NCBI RefSeq assembly: GCF_003597395.2
Contig: NC_133776.1
Coordinates: 34,630,344-34,694,343 of the forward strand
DNA length: 64,000 bases
Direction of reading: 5' to 3'
From: Chelonoidis abingdonii
Taxonomy: Eukaryota > Chordata > Testudines > Testudinidae
Both the position numbers and the translations under genes were made by a program. The notes beneath the pieces are model-generated. The model saw nothing but the letters and a program-made list of their open reading frames with translations, had not been told where the DNA came from and did no database searches. Positions 1-12,665 of this stretch are shown here, one piece after another. Position 1 is the stretch's first letter. The number at the start of each line of letters is the position of its first letter.

Positions 1-28
1 CTATAAAATTGGGACATCTGGTCACCCT
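1..28 (-). mobile_element. Terminal fragment of a DNA-transposon MITE
   Basis: The minus strand of the window edge begins AGGGTGACCAGATGTCCC, which I recognise as the terminal sequence of a very common turtle MITE. The rest of the element lies outside the window. Family assignment is from memory. Confidence 0.45.
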
Positions 29-369
29 ACCTGTCTCTGCTATGTTTATACCTTTAAAAGTGCAGAGAATGATATATACCCTGCGAGGAAGATTTCCTTT
101 ACAGAAATCTTAACTCATTACAGAAAGTTTTTTGTTTATTTCTGTTTGCCTTGTGAAATAAAAATATTTTTATTCTATTTTCTTAACTGTGTTACTACAC
201 ATTCTTTAAAAGCACTGATAATGGCAGAGCTATTTATGTCTCATGACTTGCCTGCTAATCTTGTGTCATCACATTAGTATTTAATATTATCCTAATACAT
301 TGTCACAAAACGAATTTGGACCTCTTCAACTGTCCTTCTAGGATGCAGGACAAACTGCCCTGTGTATTT
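29..369. other. Intronic sequence, nothing recognised
   Basis: AT-rich single-copy-looking sequence with no coding potential, tRNA boxes or repeat signature that I can identify. Confidence 0.4.
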
Positions 370-786
370 CAAGATGGGTGGCAGCCCTAGTGTAATGCTA
401 TGAGACCCTGGGGGCGGGATCAAACCTGGGACCTTTGAAACTTAGTGTATGAACCTCTAGGGCATGAGCTAAAAGCCTTCGAGTTACAAACACCAGTTAA
501 ATGTAAACGACTAAAAAATAAAAGGAAAGCAGCATTTTTCTTCTGCATAGTAAAGTTGTATTAAGTCAATGTTCACTTGTAACTTTTGAAAGAACAGCCA
601 TAATGTTTTGTTCAGAGTTATGAGCATTTCAGAGTTACGAACAGCCTCCATTCCCAAGGTGTTCGTAACTCTGAGGTTCTACTGTAGCCCTAAGCCAAGG
701 CTGTAGTAGACTTGTCAATCTCTAGCTGGGCTAGGTGCCACTAGAGGGGGACAGCGCCACACCAAGCAAGCAGGGGTTACACTAGT
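370..786 (-). mobile_element. tRNA-related SINE, split by a MITE
   Basis: Read on the minus strand, a leader (786-687) is followed by a tRNA-like domain with an A box (TTTAGCTCATG, 463-475) and a B-box-like GGTTTGATCCC (416-426). Two other copies in the window (55749-55952, 63851-64000) share the leader, including GTCTACTACAGCC-type sequence, so the family is repeated. The MITE at 477-686 separates leader and tRNA-like part. Diverged and inactive. Confidence 0.65.
477..686. mobile_element. MITE inserted into the SINE
   Basis: The right terminus on the minus strand reads TACAGTAGAACCTCAGAG followed by TTACGAACACC. The left end has the matching CGAGTTACAAACACC but has lost the outer 10 or so bases. 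The two ends form a terminal inverted repeat, and the SINE sequence resumes on both sides. Non-coding. Superfamily not resolved. Confidence 0.6.
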
Positions 787-1149
787 ATGTTTCTGGCCCC
801 GAAGAAACTGCTCAGTTTTTATGTGGTGATTTATTCTTTGGTTTAAGTGTCAAATTTTCATCAATCTGCAGAGTTCCGTTTTTTTTGTACTAGGGTGTAT
901 GTGGTATTACAGCTTTGACCAGCAAGGGAAAGCCTGGGTTTACAATACTGGATTTCCTAGAATTCAAACATCAGACAATGCAATAACCAATTAATTGCTC
1001 CAGGTATTCTCCAGTCTTTTGTTCAGTCCCCTTGCACACACAGGATTGTTTGCTATTGTACTTTTATTACTGTTTTTATCTGTTTAAATGTGCCCAGTAA
1101 TGGGCCTTCAACATTTAGATTATTTCACTGAGTAATTGTTCTCATTTTC
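787..1149. other. Intronic sequence, nothing recognised
   Basis: AT-rich intron sequence without a recognisable feature. Confidence 0.4.
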
Positions 1150-2340
1150 AGGAAGCTTCCCCTCAGGTGCTGCCTATATTTCCCGATTCCTTAACTTCAT
1201 CCCATTACTTCTAGTTATCTCCTTTTTATTAAGCTAAATAAATCCTCTTCCTCATTTGTGTTTAAACTCTTTGTGTGTAGGCTGGTATTTAGTCTTCTCT
1301 CCTATCCCAGTTGTTGTGTATGCAAGCTATACTTTGTGCATTATTTAACTCATTAACCTTTCCTGATAAATCAGCCTCCAGCCCTCTGATTTTTATTGCT
1401 CAAATTTGAAGTTCTTCTAGTTAGTCAATCTGGTAATCAGATACCTATAGGTGAAGTTTGAAAATGTGAGCCCTAAAGACTCAAAAACTAGAAAGCAAAT
1501 AAAAATAACTCTACAGTTATCATATTTTTTTTTTTGGAAATCTGATAAATTTGGGGGACGAGAATCATTATTTTTAACTTGTGGATTTGGCAATATTGCA
1601 CTCTCGATGTTTGTTCCAGAGTTTTCATTTTTTTCATCATTTAATAAAGCCCTCTCAGAGGAGACTCCATATTTCTGGAACCTATTTTCTCCAACAGTCT
1701 CATCACAGCTAGAGTTACACATGGCCTGAATAGGCTTTTGATTGATTTTTGTAATAGGGAATAAGCTTTTTGCTTAACAAATATCTCTTATCTTCTAAAT
1801 GATTTTTATAGATGTAAAATATATGGGTGCTTTGGTAGCCAGCACTCATATAATGCCGAAACCAGAATTCCTAAATAAACTAAATGAATTACCTCTCTTA
1901 ACCAAAAAAAACCCCAACAACCCAGAAAACAGATCTTGCTCATGTTTTTAGTCTTCATAGTTTCCTTTGTATTCTATCCCTTCTCACTGATGTTTGCAAC
2001 TTCTTCCAATTTTGGGTCTCGGCTTATTTCTCTTCTCATTTGTTAATGAAGATATTAAAAAAGGCTGGACTTAGCACAGAATGCTTTCCTGGGGACGCCT
2101 AGATGTGTGAGAGAAGGAATTTCTCTTTGCGTATAGGCGTCCGATACCATGCACACATTATTTTGTATAAGTTTTCTTTCCTTGTTTTTACAGAACTCTC
2201 TGGGGACTTTTCCTGCATACTCTCAGATTTCATTCCATTGATCATGGATATTTTCTTCATTTAGAACCATCCTTCCTCTGTTTTTTATACCCCTCTCATC
2301 CTTTGATTTTGATTTAATTAAAGCCTGATAAAGTTGAAAA
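1150..2340 (-). mobile_element. Ancient CR1/L3-type LINE relic
   Basis: The clearest part is 2042-2099 on the minus strand, which translates GVPRKAFCAKSSLFNIFIN. This matches the conserved CR1-clade reverse-transcriptase stretch GVPQGS-LGPLLFNIFIN. The flanking pyrimidine-rich plus strand resembles antisense CR1 C-terminal and 3' UTR sequence but is too decayed for an open frame. The outer limits are approximate. Confidence 0.5.
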
Positions 2341-2343
2341 ATA

Positions 2344-2471
2344 GGCACTAATTTTGTAAACACTTAATGCACATGCTTAACTTTAGGCCTGTGCAGTATC
2401 TCATTGGCTTCAGCAGGACTACTCCTGTGCTTATAATTGTGTGTGTAAGTACTTGCAGGATCGAGGCCTTA
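2344..2471. repeat. Palindromic dispersed repeat (AAGCACATGCTTAA type)
   Basis: The arms CACTTAATGCACATGCTTAA and its diverged inverse (TGTGCTTATAATTG..TAAGTACTTGC) flank a short centre with CATTGGCTTCAG. The copy at 22465-22612 is the same family. No coding capacity. Probably a short non-autonomous DNA element. Confidence 0.5.
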
Positions 2472-2623
2472 GTCTTTTCAAATCATTGTATTGAAGTGTT
2501 TCCCCCATCTTCTGCAAGTAAATATCTATCACAGAATATAATTAGTTGTGTAACAAAAAATGAGACGGGGTTTGGAAAACATGCCTTCCAGTGAGAGACT
2601 GAAAAAGCTCTGTCTATTTAGAG

Positions 2624-3835
2624 AATGGCTACACTTGCAAATATAGAGTGCTTTGAGTTAAACCAGCCTTCGTAGAGTGCAGTAGGGAAAGTGCTGCAAG
2701 TGCACTGGTGTGGCCACATTTGCAACACTTGCTGCGGCATTGGCAGCAGTGCATTATGGGCAGCTATCCCACAGAGTACCTCTTCCCATTCTGGCACTGT
2801 GGCTTGTGGGAATGGGGCGGGGGTTGCGGGGCATTCTGGGTCCTGTCCCAATGTCCCATGATGCATCAGTTCGCATCCCAGCAATCCCTATGCTTCCATC
2901 CACATTTGGTGCCATCTTTCAACGTTTTTTGTACTGCGCACTCTGTCTTCCCTTTCAGTCTGTGGGAATGGAGCCCAAACTGCTGAGGAATATGCTGATG
3001 AATCTTGCCAGCACGTCACGTTTGGCAGTTGTTACTCCTTAAGATCCAAACTGACAAGGAGGACTCCGACAAGGATATGGAGTTGAGTAACACTTTTGAC
3101 ACAAGACTGCTTGTGGCATTCACGGACATGCTCACTGGAAAACTGCTTTTGGGCTTGGGATACAAATACTGAGTGGTGGGATCACATCGTCATGCAAGTC
3201 TGGGATGACGAGCAGTGGCTGCAGAACATTTGGATGAGGAAAGCCACTTTCATCGGACTGTGTGAGGAGCTCGCCCTCATCCTGTGGCGCAAGGACACAA
3301 GACTGAGAGCTGCCCAGATGGGTGGCTATTGCAATCTGGAAGCTGGCAACTCCAGACAGCTACCGACGTCCGCTAATCAGTTTGTGTTGCGAGAGTCAAC
3401 TGTTGGAACGTTTGAGCGAGAGTTCGCCCATTATGCAGCCCCTGCTCAGAACCACCATGACTCTGGTAAGTGCATGACATTCGTGGCTGGCCTTGCACAA
3501 ATGGGTTTCCCTAACTGTGAGGGCAATAGATGGGAACTTCATATTCCAATTCTGGCAACTCACCTAGCCTACGAGGTTGTAATCGCAAGGGTTATTTCTC
3601 TGTGGTTCTCCCAGATGTTTGTGGATCACCGTGAGTGTTTCATGACAATGCAGGCTGGCCCGAAAAGGTGCATATGCACACATCTTTCAAAACACTGGCC
3701 TGTTCGGGAATCTGCAAGCCAGGACTTTCTCCAGACAAGATCACCACCACAGGATGTCGAACTGCCCATTGTGATCCTTGAGACCCCACTTACCCTTTAA
3801 TGCCGTGGCTCATGAAAACCCTCCATTGTCGATTG
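2624..3835 (+). mobile_element. Truncated PIF/Harbinger DNA transposon
   Basis: A GC-richer block begins with a non-coding 5' region at GGCTACACTTGCAA and runs into a broken transposase reading frame (see 2968-3835). Homology stops abruptly after the segment for the residues MPWLMKP, so the catalytic C-terminus and right terminal repeat are missing. The copy is 5'-intact but 3'-truncated. Confidence 0.75.
2968..3835 (+). pseudogene. Harbinger (HARBI1-like) transposase pseudogene
   Basis: The likely original start is ATG 2968 (MEPKLLRNML). That frame stops near 3042. The main frame continues from about 3096 and stays open to 3800 (234 codons), but only part of it is genuine. WWDHIVMQVWDDEQWLQN and MRKATFIGLCEEL match HARBI1-family N-terminal sequence, ANQF and STVG match the helix-turn-helix region, and AQMGFPNC precedes the first catalytic Asp. 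Between these the translation is out of frame because of small indels. At the first catalytic site the family IDGTHIPI reads as NRWELHIPI, so the Asp is lost, and the second DDE region is also shifted. The copy cannot encode an active transposase. The long open frame is fortuitous. Confidence 0.8.
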
Positions 3836-5499
3836 CCTAGATAAAAGGTCATAGACATAGGGTGTGATACTTATCTATTAGGAACAAGATATAGGTCAAC
3901 TTTGCTTTCTGAGTAAAAGGTTTTAATATAGATATGCAAACTTTTCCTTAGCTAACATGCAGGATATGGCCTGTTGGTCTCTTGGCATTACAGCCAAACT
4001 TACTTTAAATAAATCTAAAACACTTACAATAAACCAAACAATTAAGCTAAAGAAAAATATATATATGTAAGCAAGCACGTTATTCCTATAGCTACAGCGC
4101 TCTAACTCACAGGGTAGCCATGCCCTAAGTTTATCCAAGAGATAGTAACAGGTGATTGATCACAATCTAAGTCCTATACAAGGAAGAAATTTCTGATAAG
4201 GAAATAAAAGACATAATGAGATCCAATGTTTGGAAGCTGCAGCAAGACAAATTCAGACTTTAGAAATAAGGTGCAAATTTTTAACAGTGTAAGTTATTAA
4301 CTGGGGTGCAACTTGAGTTTCTCTGTCATTAAAGTCTTTAAATCAAAAATGAATACCTTTCCAAGTATGCTATAGCTCATGCATAAGTTATTGGCAGTGT
4401 TGAGCTGAAAGTCAAACAAGATGGTCATAGATGTCCCTTTGCCTTAAAATCTATTAATCTTTGAAAACATGCACACTTAATCAAAAACAAATATAAAAAT
4501 AGTTATAAAGCTTGGAATGACTACCATAAATCCAGTAAGTATGATCTCATACACAACCAGGCTACAGAATCTATCCCACCAATTGTTTGCATCAAGCCAT
4601 CAGTCATGCGTGACGATAGTGTATGTGCGTGGTTAAATCTGCTAAAGCTATAAATAAAATAAGTTGAAAAGGAAAGGCAATAGTACTCAAAATAATTAAA
4701 AAAGAGTGGGAAACCCCGAATTAAGTGAGAACTTAATTGTAAATAAAAGTTCTCATTTGCAACTTAGAATATAGCTTACCTGTACATTGTAGTAGTCACT
4801 GAAGCCAATGAACTACTCATTGTTTAGTAAAGCATGAGTGTAACTTTTCAGAGCAAGGCCAAAGTTAGCTACACTTGTTTTGTTTGTTTTTTTGCTAAAT
4901 ATATGTTTCAGCACACACGTTGTCTTCAGGGTAAATGTTGCATTTACTGGGCAGATTTGAACTGCAGCCAAAGTAAAAAAAACCATTATCAGTTCAATCT
5001 ACTGAGCCATTCAAAGTTCCTTGCAGATATATTTTCAAGCGCCAAGAGCATAATGCAAACCATTAGTGAGTCTAACTATTTTCCATCTTTCTTATCTTTA
5101 AAATGTGAAGCATACAGATATTTGGTTTGTTTGAAAAATGGATGGGGCTACTGAGGTAGAACAGGAGAAATGGAAACTAAGAAGAGTTGTATGAGCAACG
5201 GCTTCAGACATGGAAAGTCAGTCCAATTCGGATAGTGCCAGTTCTGTAAATCATAGTCTACTCCATTCGTTTTAATTATCTGAATAAGTCTTGACACATC
5301 TAGAGCAAAATGGTCTGGTCTAGCTACTCTGTCTGAAGCCTTTGCTGTGAACTGCAGGATACATGTTAACTATGATCTGCGATTCTAAATACATTTTCTT
5401 TTGATGTTGGGGCATAGGCCACTGGAATGCAACTAAGTACTCGAGAAAAGGTATGTTATCCCGGCCTATACAAATCCCTAATCCCCTGTACAAAATGGC
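3836..5499. other. Intronic sequence, nothing recognised
   Basis: About 1.7 kb of AT-rich intron with no supported gene, RNA or repeat. Confidence 0.4.
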
Positions 5500-6032
5500 A
5501 GTTGCTCAGTTAATCAGGGCACCTGGAGCGCAATTAGAATCGGTTGTCTGAGAGCAGATAGAGATAGCCTACTTAATACGAACACCTGCAGCCAGACTCA
5601 AGGCGCAATCAGGGCCACTCTGGGTTTAAAAAGGGCTCATCAGTCTCCGAGCCGGAGGGGCACCAGAGGAGAAAGAGTGGTGTGAGGAGCTGGGACAGAA
5701 GCGTGAGAGTGGTGGTGACGCGGGGGCTGAGAGGACAGCGTACAGGCAAAGGAAGAGGTCTTGTGGAGAATAGGTGAATTTGGAGGAGGCCTGGGAAGTA
5801 GCCAGGGTTGTAGCTGTCAAGCACGTACAGAGCACTAAGACAGCGCGATCCACAGGCCCTGCTGAAACCGATAGAGGGCGGGCCCGGGTTCCCCCCAAAC
5901 CTCCCAACTCCTGATCAGACACAGGAAGAGCTGACCCAGACTGTGAGTTCCACAAGAGGGGAAGATCACTGAGGTGGACAAATCCGCCAATAAGCGCAGG
6001 ACCCACCAAGGTAGAGGAGGAACTTTGTCACA
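5500..6032 (+). mobile_element. Degraded solo LTR
   Basis: The right end is GGAGGAACTTTGTCACA at 6016-6032; on the opposite strand it starts TGTGACAAAG, a terminus I recognise from a turtle LTR family. A TATA-like TTTAAAAAGG sits at 5625-5634, suggesting plus orientation. The body is GC-rich (for example GGGCGGGCCCGGGTTCCCC near 5877). No primer-binding site or internal genes follow, so it is solitary. The left boundary is uncertain. Confidence 0.5.
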
Positions 6033-7605
6033 CTTTTCAGACGGCTTTTACAATAAAATTCTGTTTTGGGGAACTGGGAGAAGGAAAATCTTTCCCTTTT
6101 TAATGTGCATAGTATTTTCTTGTAGTATCTGAGAAAGTAAAAATTCCCTTAATGCTGTAATGTAGCACATAATTGTATCTTGCAGTCCTAATATGAATAG
6201 TCATGCATAGATTGTAGACTATTGGTTTCACTGACTGAACACAAGGGCTACTACTGTATGGACTTGATAATGAGCCTGTAATTTTTGCATAAGCATTTCT
6301 TGCTGGCAGTTTTCTCACAGACCATAATTTGTCTTTTATTTGTTGAGGATAGTTTTTGTGAAACAAAACTCCCATTCATGATGGGCCGAGCAAAAGTAGT
6401 AAATCATCATCATAACTGGTCTTCATTGTACACACTGATTTTATGTCAAGAATGTTAATGATTTGTTTATGAATAAGTGAGCCTGTAGTACTGTGAAACA
6501 ATATGTGTCAGGATTGCTGAATGGACATTTCAAAAGCAGAGAATTCTTGAATTGAATAAGTTGTAGATGTTTGTCTCTCAAGCTCATTGTAAGTATGCTT
6601 ATGGATTTTAAAGAGCAGCATTTACTTAGTGGATTACTATATTCTGCAGTACTCATCCGACATATGTATCAACTACCTGCTGATGAAACAAGATAAGTGG
6701 TTAAATTTGCTATTTTTAAGGACAGTTAATCACTTTCTAAGTGGTTTAATTTTAAAAAAAAGGTTCCTTCCCAAAAGAAATTTTGTGCTTTAAATGGCAT
6801 CATAGTAAGAAGTTTGAGGAGTTGGCACAGATATGAATGTATTCTTGAGGTTTCATTGCTTTGATGTAACATTTTATTTTGTTGAACACCCGTTCAGCCT
6901 TCCTGATGAAATTTTAGGTGTCTCTTATGGTCATGAAGCATATAATTTCCTAATGAGAGATGGGAAAAACTTGAGAGAATTTTTCATTTTTTTTTGTGAT
7001 TTCTAGTCAAATTATTCCAAAATTATTTTCTGAGCAGGAAATTTTATTGCTTGATGGAAAAGATTACTCAGTCCACAACTACACATGTCCAGTGACTGAA
7101 AATCCCTGAACAAAGGGGTTGGGTAGAGGAACAGCAGCCACTGTTTCATGATGAGTGCCATAGAAAAGCCCAGGAAAATTCTTGTTTTTTTAATTCAGTT
7201 CAGGGTTTGTGTGGTGTTCAGTAAATAACATATGGGACTACACAGTGAATAATGAGGATAAAAAGAAATATTGAACAGCTGCCTCATTCCCTGAGCACTG
7301 TCCTACATGGGCACTGAATATAGCAGCAGTCCTGTGGAAAAAAATACCTTGTGATAATGCAATAAAAGACAACAGCCTAATGTACATGCACAAGGGGGGA
7401 CAGAGTTAAGGTTATTTGGGCAACCTTAATCTTGGTGCTTCCTAATTTTTGAGCTTTTTGCTTTCCATCCTTAATGTTCCTTTTAGCATAATTTTTTAGG
7501 GACGGGCGGGGGCAGTTGGTATGGAATATAGAAATACAATATAACAGTGAGAGTATGTTACAGCTGCTCTGCTTCTGTTTTGTAATATTAATTCTGGTAT
7601 TGAAG
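6033..7605. other. Intronic sequence, nothing recognised
   Basis: AT-rich intron; short random open frames only. Confidence 0.4.
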
Positions 7606-7607
7606 TC

Positions 7608-7675
7608 GCATCTAAAGCAGCAACCAGGGATTGTGCTAGGCGCTGTACACAGACATAATGAAAATATGCCTGAAG
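7608..7675 (-). repeat. LINE 3'-end fragment (L2/CR1-like)
   Basis: Contains GATTGTGCTAGGCGCTGTAC, the inverse of GTACAGCGCCTAGCACAAT found in the old amniote LINE 3' ends. Same family as 31835-31962 and 47625-47748. Confidence 0.5.
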
Positions 7676-8647
7676 CACCTTGTAGACTAAGTACTTAATT
7701 TTTTTGTTTGTTTTCTGGTTAGTAAATAATGTAAAATATAACAATAACTTTTGCAAGACACCTTTAAAAATTATTAAAATTAATGACAGTTTTATGTTTA
7801 TGAAGTTGTGACCTCCAAATCTTATTAAGGCTACTGAAAAGCTGTAGGTACAGAATTATCTGTTTGCTATATCTGGAAGTGTGGGAATGTGAACCACTGT
7901 GCACATCCGTCCATGAAACCAGGAATTTCAGCAACGTATTCAGGAAACCTCTTATGCAATTGGCATAATGAAATATTGTTGCGGTAGGAGCTCTGTAAGT
8001 AAGCTCCCTGCCTGTTGACAAAGTATGTCATTTCTTGAAGTTGACCTTTGTAATACAGCTCATTTCTGTGTAAACGAATGGTTACCACTGAGCTTGCAAT
8101 TTATATGAAGGATAGCGCTGTGCCTGGGGGACTTATCTGAAAATCATTTGCAATTATTAAATAAATTAATTTGAGTGTGTCTGCAGTCCTATTTTCCCCC
8201 AAAACCCCTGTCTCCATGTTCGTTGTGGCATTAACTACTGGAATCTGTTCTGATGGGAAATAGTATTCAAATAGGTATAACTTTGGCACGCCACCTAAGA
8301 TTATTTCCTCAGGAGCCTATGAGGATGAACATGTAAGATGCAGAGGCAATCTTACGGAGAAAACTGAATTTCACTCTGAAATGCCTTTTCTTTCTGCGCC
8401 AAACAGGACTGAGTCTGGCATCAAATTAATACGTGCTGCGTATTCTAGCAAGCTAGCTTTTAGAGCCATTGGACTGTGCTTTCTCCTCACACAGTACTTA
8501 GATGGTGGCAGATATAGTGGATACAGATAGATAAACAAGGGTAGCTGTCAAATCTGCTACCTTGCCCATTTCCATGATAGCAGCTCCTACGGTGGGGATA
8601 AATCATCATCTTCCTTACCATCACTTCCTACCATCCCAGTCACTGTG
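7676..8647. other. Intronic sequence, nothing recognised
   Basis: No supported feature. Confidence 0.4.
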
Positions 8648-8713
8648 GGCAGATTTGCAGGTGGTGTAAATTGTCATAGCTGTATGGACATTTACACCAT
8701 CTGAGGATCTTCC
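8648..8713. repeat. Palindromic dispersed repeat (CAGCTGGTGTAAAT type)
   Basis: GGTGGTGTAAATTGTCATAGC pairs with a diverged inverse arm GGACATTTACACCATCTGAGGATC. The same foldback recurs at 37979-38056, 41105-41192 and 42164-42250. Confidence 0.55.
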
Positions 8714-11509
8714 CCAAAGCCCTGTATATGTTATGCCTTTGAGATTATGGTATATTTATTACTTACACTACTTGCAGGCTTTTCTCTTACCTCCATGCTG
8801 GGATTGTCAGGTCTCTGATAATGATTGAGTGAATAAACAGCAGAAGTGCTATGTTCTACCTCCATTCACCCTTACATAACAACAGATGCAGATAAAAATA
8901 TCACTGAGAGTATGGAGGAAAATGATGTTAATGGTGATTTATTTTATACACAACACTCTCTCCATGTATGTAGTGCACTATTGAGCTTCACCAAATATTT
9001 GGTGCGGTTTAATGGTGCATTACATGCTCCAAGTGTCCTCTATCTAAACAAAAGAGGAAACCTCAAATCAGTTTCTCTGTCACATCAAGGATATCCATGA
9101 TACCAAAAAGGTTCTGTTAATATCTAAATACAGCAAAGGTAAAATGTGAAAGGAAAATATCCATACCAAAGGGCAAGTATCAAAGTTATCTACAGACACT
9201 ACAGGGAAGTGGGATTATAAACAGACTCTCGTTCAATGTGTTGGTAAAGCCCTGTCCCTGTTTATCCTATAGAAGAGGTGCCATTCAAAGGACAATGTCC
9301 AGAGAGAAAATCATTATTTTAAAATATTCCTGATCTTTGTTACCAATAACCCATAGGTTATTAAACCAAACATTGAAACAAATCCAGTTCATTTTTCACC
9401 ATTTTTGCCATTAGTTTTACTTTTTGTGTTTTCATTCCCTTGAATGATGAAATTAGACTGATCTTTCAATTCTGTGCATAGCCACTTACATTTTCTTCTT
9501 CTTGTGCAACTAGATCATTGCTGTTATGTTTGGGTTTCCAACTATGATGAGAAATGTTTTAAGTCCCAAAACTTCTGTTCACTCCATTGTCCCCAATGCA
9601 ATGGCCATGATATCTTGATGAGCATGATACCCTACCAGCAGTTGAAGACAGGAAAAAGCAAAGCTTGGAGCGTGTCCATTGATGTCTGTGACCATTCGAT
9701 TGCATCCTATAGTGGGCAAGCTTAGCTGAATGTGCAGAGGTCTTTTTCTATTACCAGCCTGTCAGAACATCTGCAGGACATTTTACACTGAATTTGCTTA
9801 TAGCTGAAAAAAGCTGTGCTATGTGCATGTGCGTGGTGAACTCTAGCTATCGTAGTAGAAAATTTAGTAAAGGTGAACAATGAATGGGCCTCATACACAG
9901 CTCTTGCCTTATTCACAGTGCATCGTATAAGCTAAAAGCTATACATCTCCTTATGTGTATGGGGGGCCTTTCTGTTGACCTTGCAGTCTGCTCTAGCAGT
10001 GAGTGTTCAGTGTTTTGATAATGTCTAGCCAAATTGTTCTATATTTATTTTATGTAGTTTTTTTGTAAATCCATTTTCTACCACAAAAGTAAGAAGCTAT
10101 TTACAAATCTGCAAGCCAGATCATACCTTTTCATAGTAATATCTCTATAGGAGACAGGCAGTGCTGTTAGGTTCCCCTTGCAGTTTCCTCTGTGATTTTT
10201 TTCCATTGTGGGGTCAGGCTGACCTCATATGAAAGAAACCTTGGAGATGCACATCTTATACATCTCTGCCATGTGTGTAGAGGGCCTGTCATTATATACT
10301 GTCCCTCTGCCCCGCTGCCATGGGAATAAGGGTTTCAGAACCAGCCGCTTTATGACCAGTTTATGCTGCCATTAACACCGCTGCATAATTTGGTCTGCAG
10401 ACGTAGGTGGGAGTTGCATCTTGTTAGTATAGGCAACAATTGGCTGAATTTAATTTGCAGACTATAGCACTTGCTTAGACTGTATATTCAATTTGGAGAC
10501 TAAAGTAAAGCTATAATATGTAATTCAATATTAAAATAGTTGAAAGAACTAATAGATGATGTATGTGTCCTTTGGGCTGAGCAGTCAGAATACAAACAGC
10601 AAGAAACTGCAAAACTGAACAGACAGGCAGGCTATAAAAACCATCACTAAACACAAAGTTAAATTGCTGAGAAAAACATTTTTTGAGTGGGGAAATGACT
10701 GCATTTATTTATTTATTTGGGAAAGAATTATTTGTTTATTTAGGTTCGTGGTTGAGAAAGGGGAGTTTTCAGCAATCTCTTTGTAATTAAAGGTATTGAT
10801 TCTTTTTATTAGAGCTCATATAGCTTTACAGCTGCATGTACTGGAATTGATGCTAAAGTCACTTCATTAATAAGCTTTTGCATTGTGTTAGATTGCTATA
10901 GAAATGGGGCATGGAGACAGCAGGGAAATGTTGGTCAGGCAAGTATGGCTAACTACTAATTTATTTTAATTTCTTTGGCTCTTTCACATCTGCTTAAATA
11001 ATTGTTTAACACAGGTAAGTTGGAGACCATTTGTGTCCTGGGTGTTCAGAAATTTTTGAAGTATTATATTAGAGCAGTAACATATTGTGTAAGGACCTTG
11101 AGAAGCTTGGAGCTTTAAAAGCTAAAAATGCTTTCCTTATACATTGACAATCTATATTATTTCCTTTCACCAAGCCTGAAAAATGTCATGGTTTTGTTTG
11201 CAATAATTGACAGGATTTGCACCAAGAAGCCTTTAAAAAAACAGCTCATTTAAATTTTCATTTCTATTGCAACTTCATCACACAGCAACCTTAGCCAAAA
11301 TATTCAGATGCAAAGTTGCTTCTCTTTTTTCAAAGCAGAATTATTTAAATGAAGTTATTGGGAACGGATTGTATTGAAAGTGATCATAAAGCAATTTTTT
11401 AAAAAGTCTTTCTCTGTGCAGAGCTCTTGTTGATGTGAAAGACTTGCAGATTTGGGCCCTTTGTCACCAATCCTGAATTTGGTGAGGGGAAAATGCAAGT
11501 GGAGAGGGT
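8714..11509. other. Intronic sequence, no confirmed feature
   Basis: Mostly AT-rich unique sequence with a short TTTA-type run near 10702-10722. The stretch 10620-11010 looks low in repeats and is noted as a possible conserved non-coding element. Confidence 0.35.
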
Positions 11510-11900
11510 GAGCCCAGGCTCCTCTACCAACTCTAAAAAGATGTAACAACAATAGAAGCCATTACCTTGGTGGAGATTCCAGCTGGGGAAGACCCTGACT
11601 AGTCAAGAAGTTCCTGAACTAAGGTGAAAGCCCTGAACTCCTGGCAATCGCTGAAAGATTTCTCTGTGATTGGATTTCCTTTTGATATACCCCGAAAGGG
11701 CTGGACTGGAACGTGTGGCCTAACCAGGCAGACTGAGCCATAAAAGAAGGGAGAGACCTCATAGGATGGAACTAGAACTGAAAAGAGGAGATGTCAGGGA
11801 GGGAGACAAGTTGCCACATCACTGTCTGACCACCACTTGGTACTGGTGGTGAGTGTTCTCCTTTTCAGTGCCCGATAGGTAAACTCCATGCTAAGAACAG
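11510..11900. repeat. GC-richer block, possible old retroelement fragment
   Basis: Composition and polypurine-rich sequence (AAAAGAGGAGATGTCAGGGA) differ from the AT-rich neighbourhood and resemble LTR-derived sequence, but no termini or coding motif are visible. Confidence 0.25.
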
Positions 11901-12665
11901 AACTGAGATTTGATCTTACTGTAGCGCTTTCATGTAATTAACCAGACAGTCTTAGAAGAATAGTTTATGCTTATTTTCTATAGAATCTCCTATTTATTTT
12001 ATAAATTCCACTGTAGGCCACTCTGACTCATAACCCATAGGAAGTGGGAGAACCTGAAGTCAATGTGGGTTTTATCACTGACTTCAAGGGAACCAGAATT
12101 TTGCCCATAGATTCTGCGGCATGTTTACCAAGGTTTTTTCTGGTCATAAGCCACTGTGTGTTTGTGTGTGTGTGTGTGAAATTGGAGTGCAGCGAAACAG
12201 CTACAATTTAATCTATTTGGGGGGCTGCTAGGGACTAGTATAGCCTGAGAAGATGGCAGCACTGATCAAAAAAGACTCATGGCCAGAATAGTGTAGAGAG
12301 TGCAGCAATGTAGCACCTTCCTAATGAGGTCTGCCCCACAGGAGACCCACCGGGAGAGTGGAGATGGTAACACTACTCGTCCTTTGCTGGGGTGAATCCC
12401 TCCTCCAGTGGAGAGGATTTAGCTGGGGTAGGGATGTGTCATGCACACTCTGTCCATATACCTGAGGTACGGGTTGTGTCTCCTAAATAGTCTGCTTCTG
12501 TTCAAAACCATATCATTCTTCTTAGTGCTGCCTACTCTCTTGGGGAACCATGGTGGCTCCTTTCCAACAACCAAATGGAACCCTTGAGAACATCAGACTT
12601 AAAAACTCAGGTTCAGACCAATGAAAGACAATGTTGTCAATTAGCAACAAAGGTCAATGAAACAA
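11901..12665. other. Intronic sequence with a (TG)n microsatellite
   Basis: A short TG-rich run lies at 12155-12178. The rest is unassigned; 12230-12560 is somewhat GC-richer but not recognised. Confidence 0.5.

Noticed and set aside
5626..6009. A 127-codon minus-strand open frame
   Set aside because: It lies antisense within the GC-rich LTR and shows no domain.
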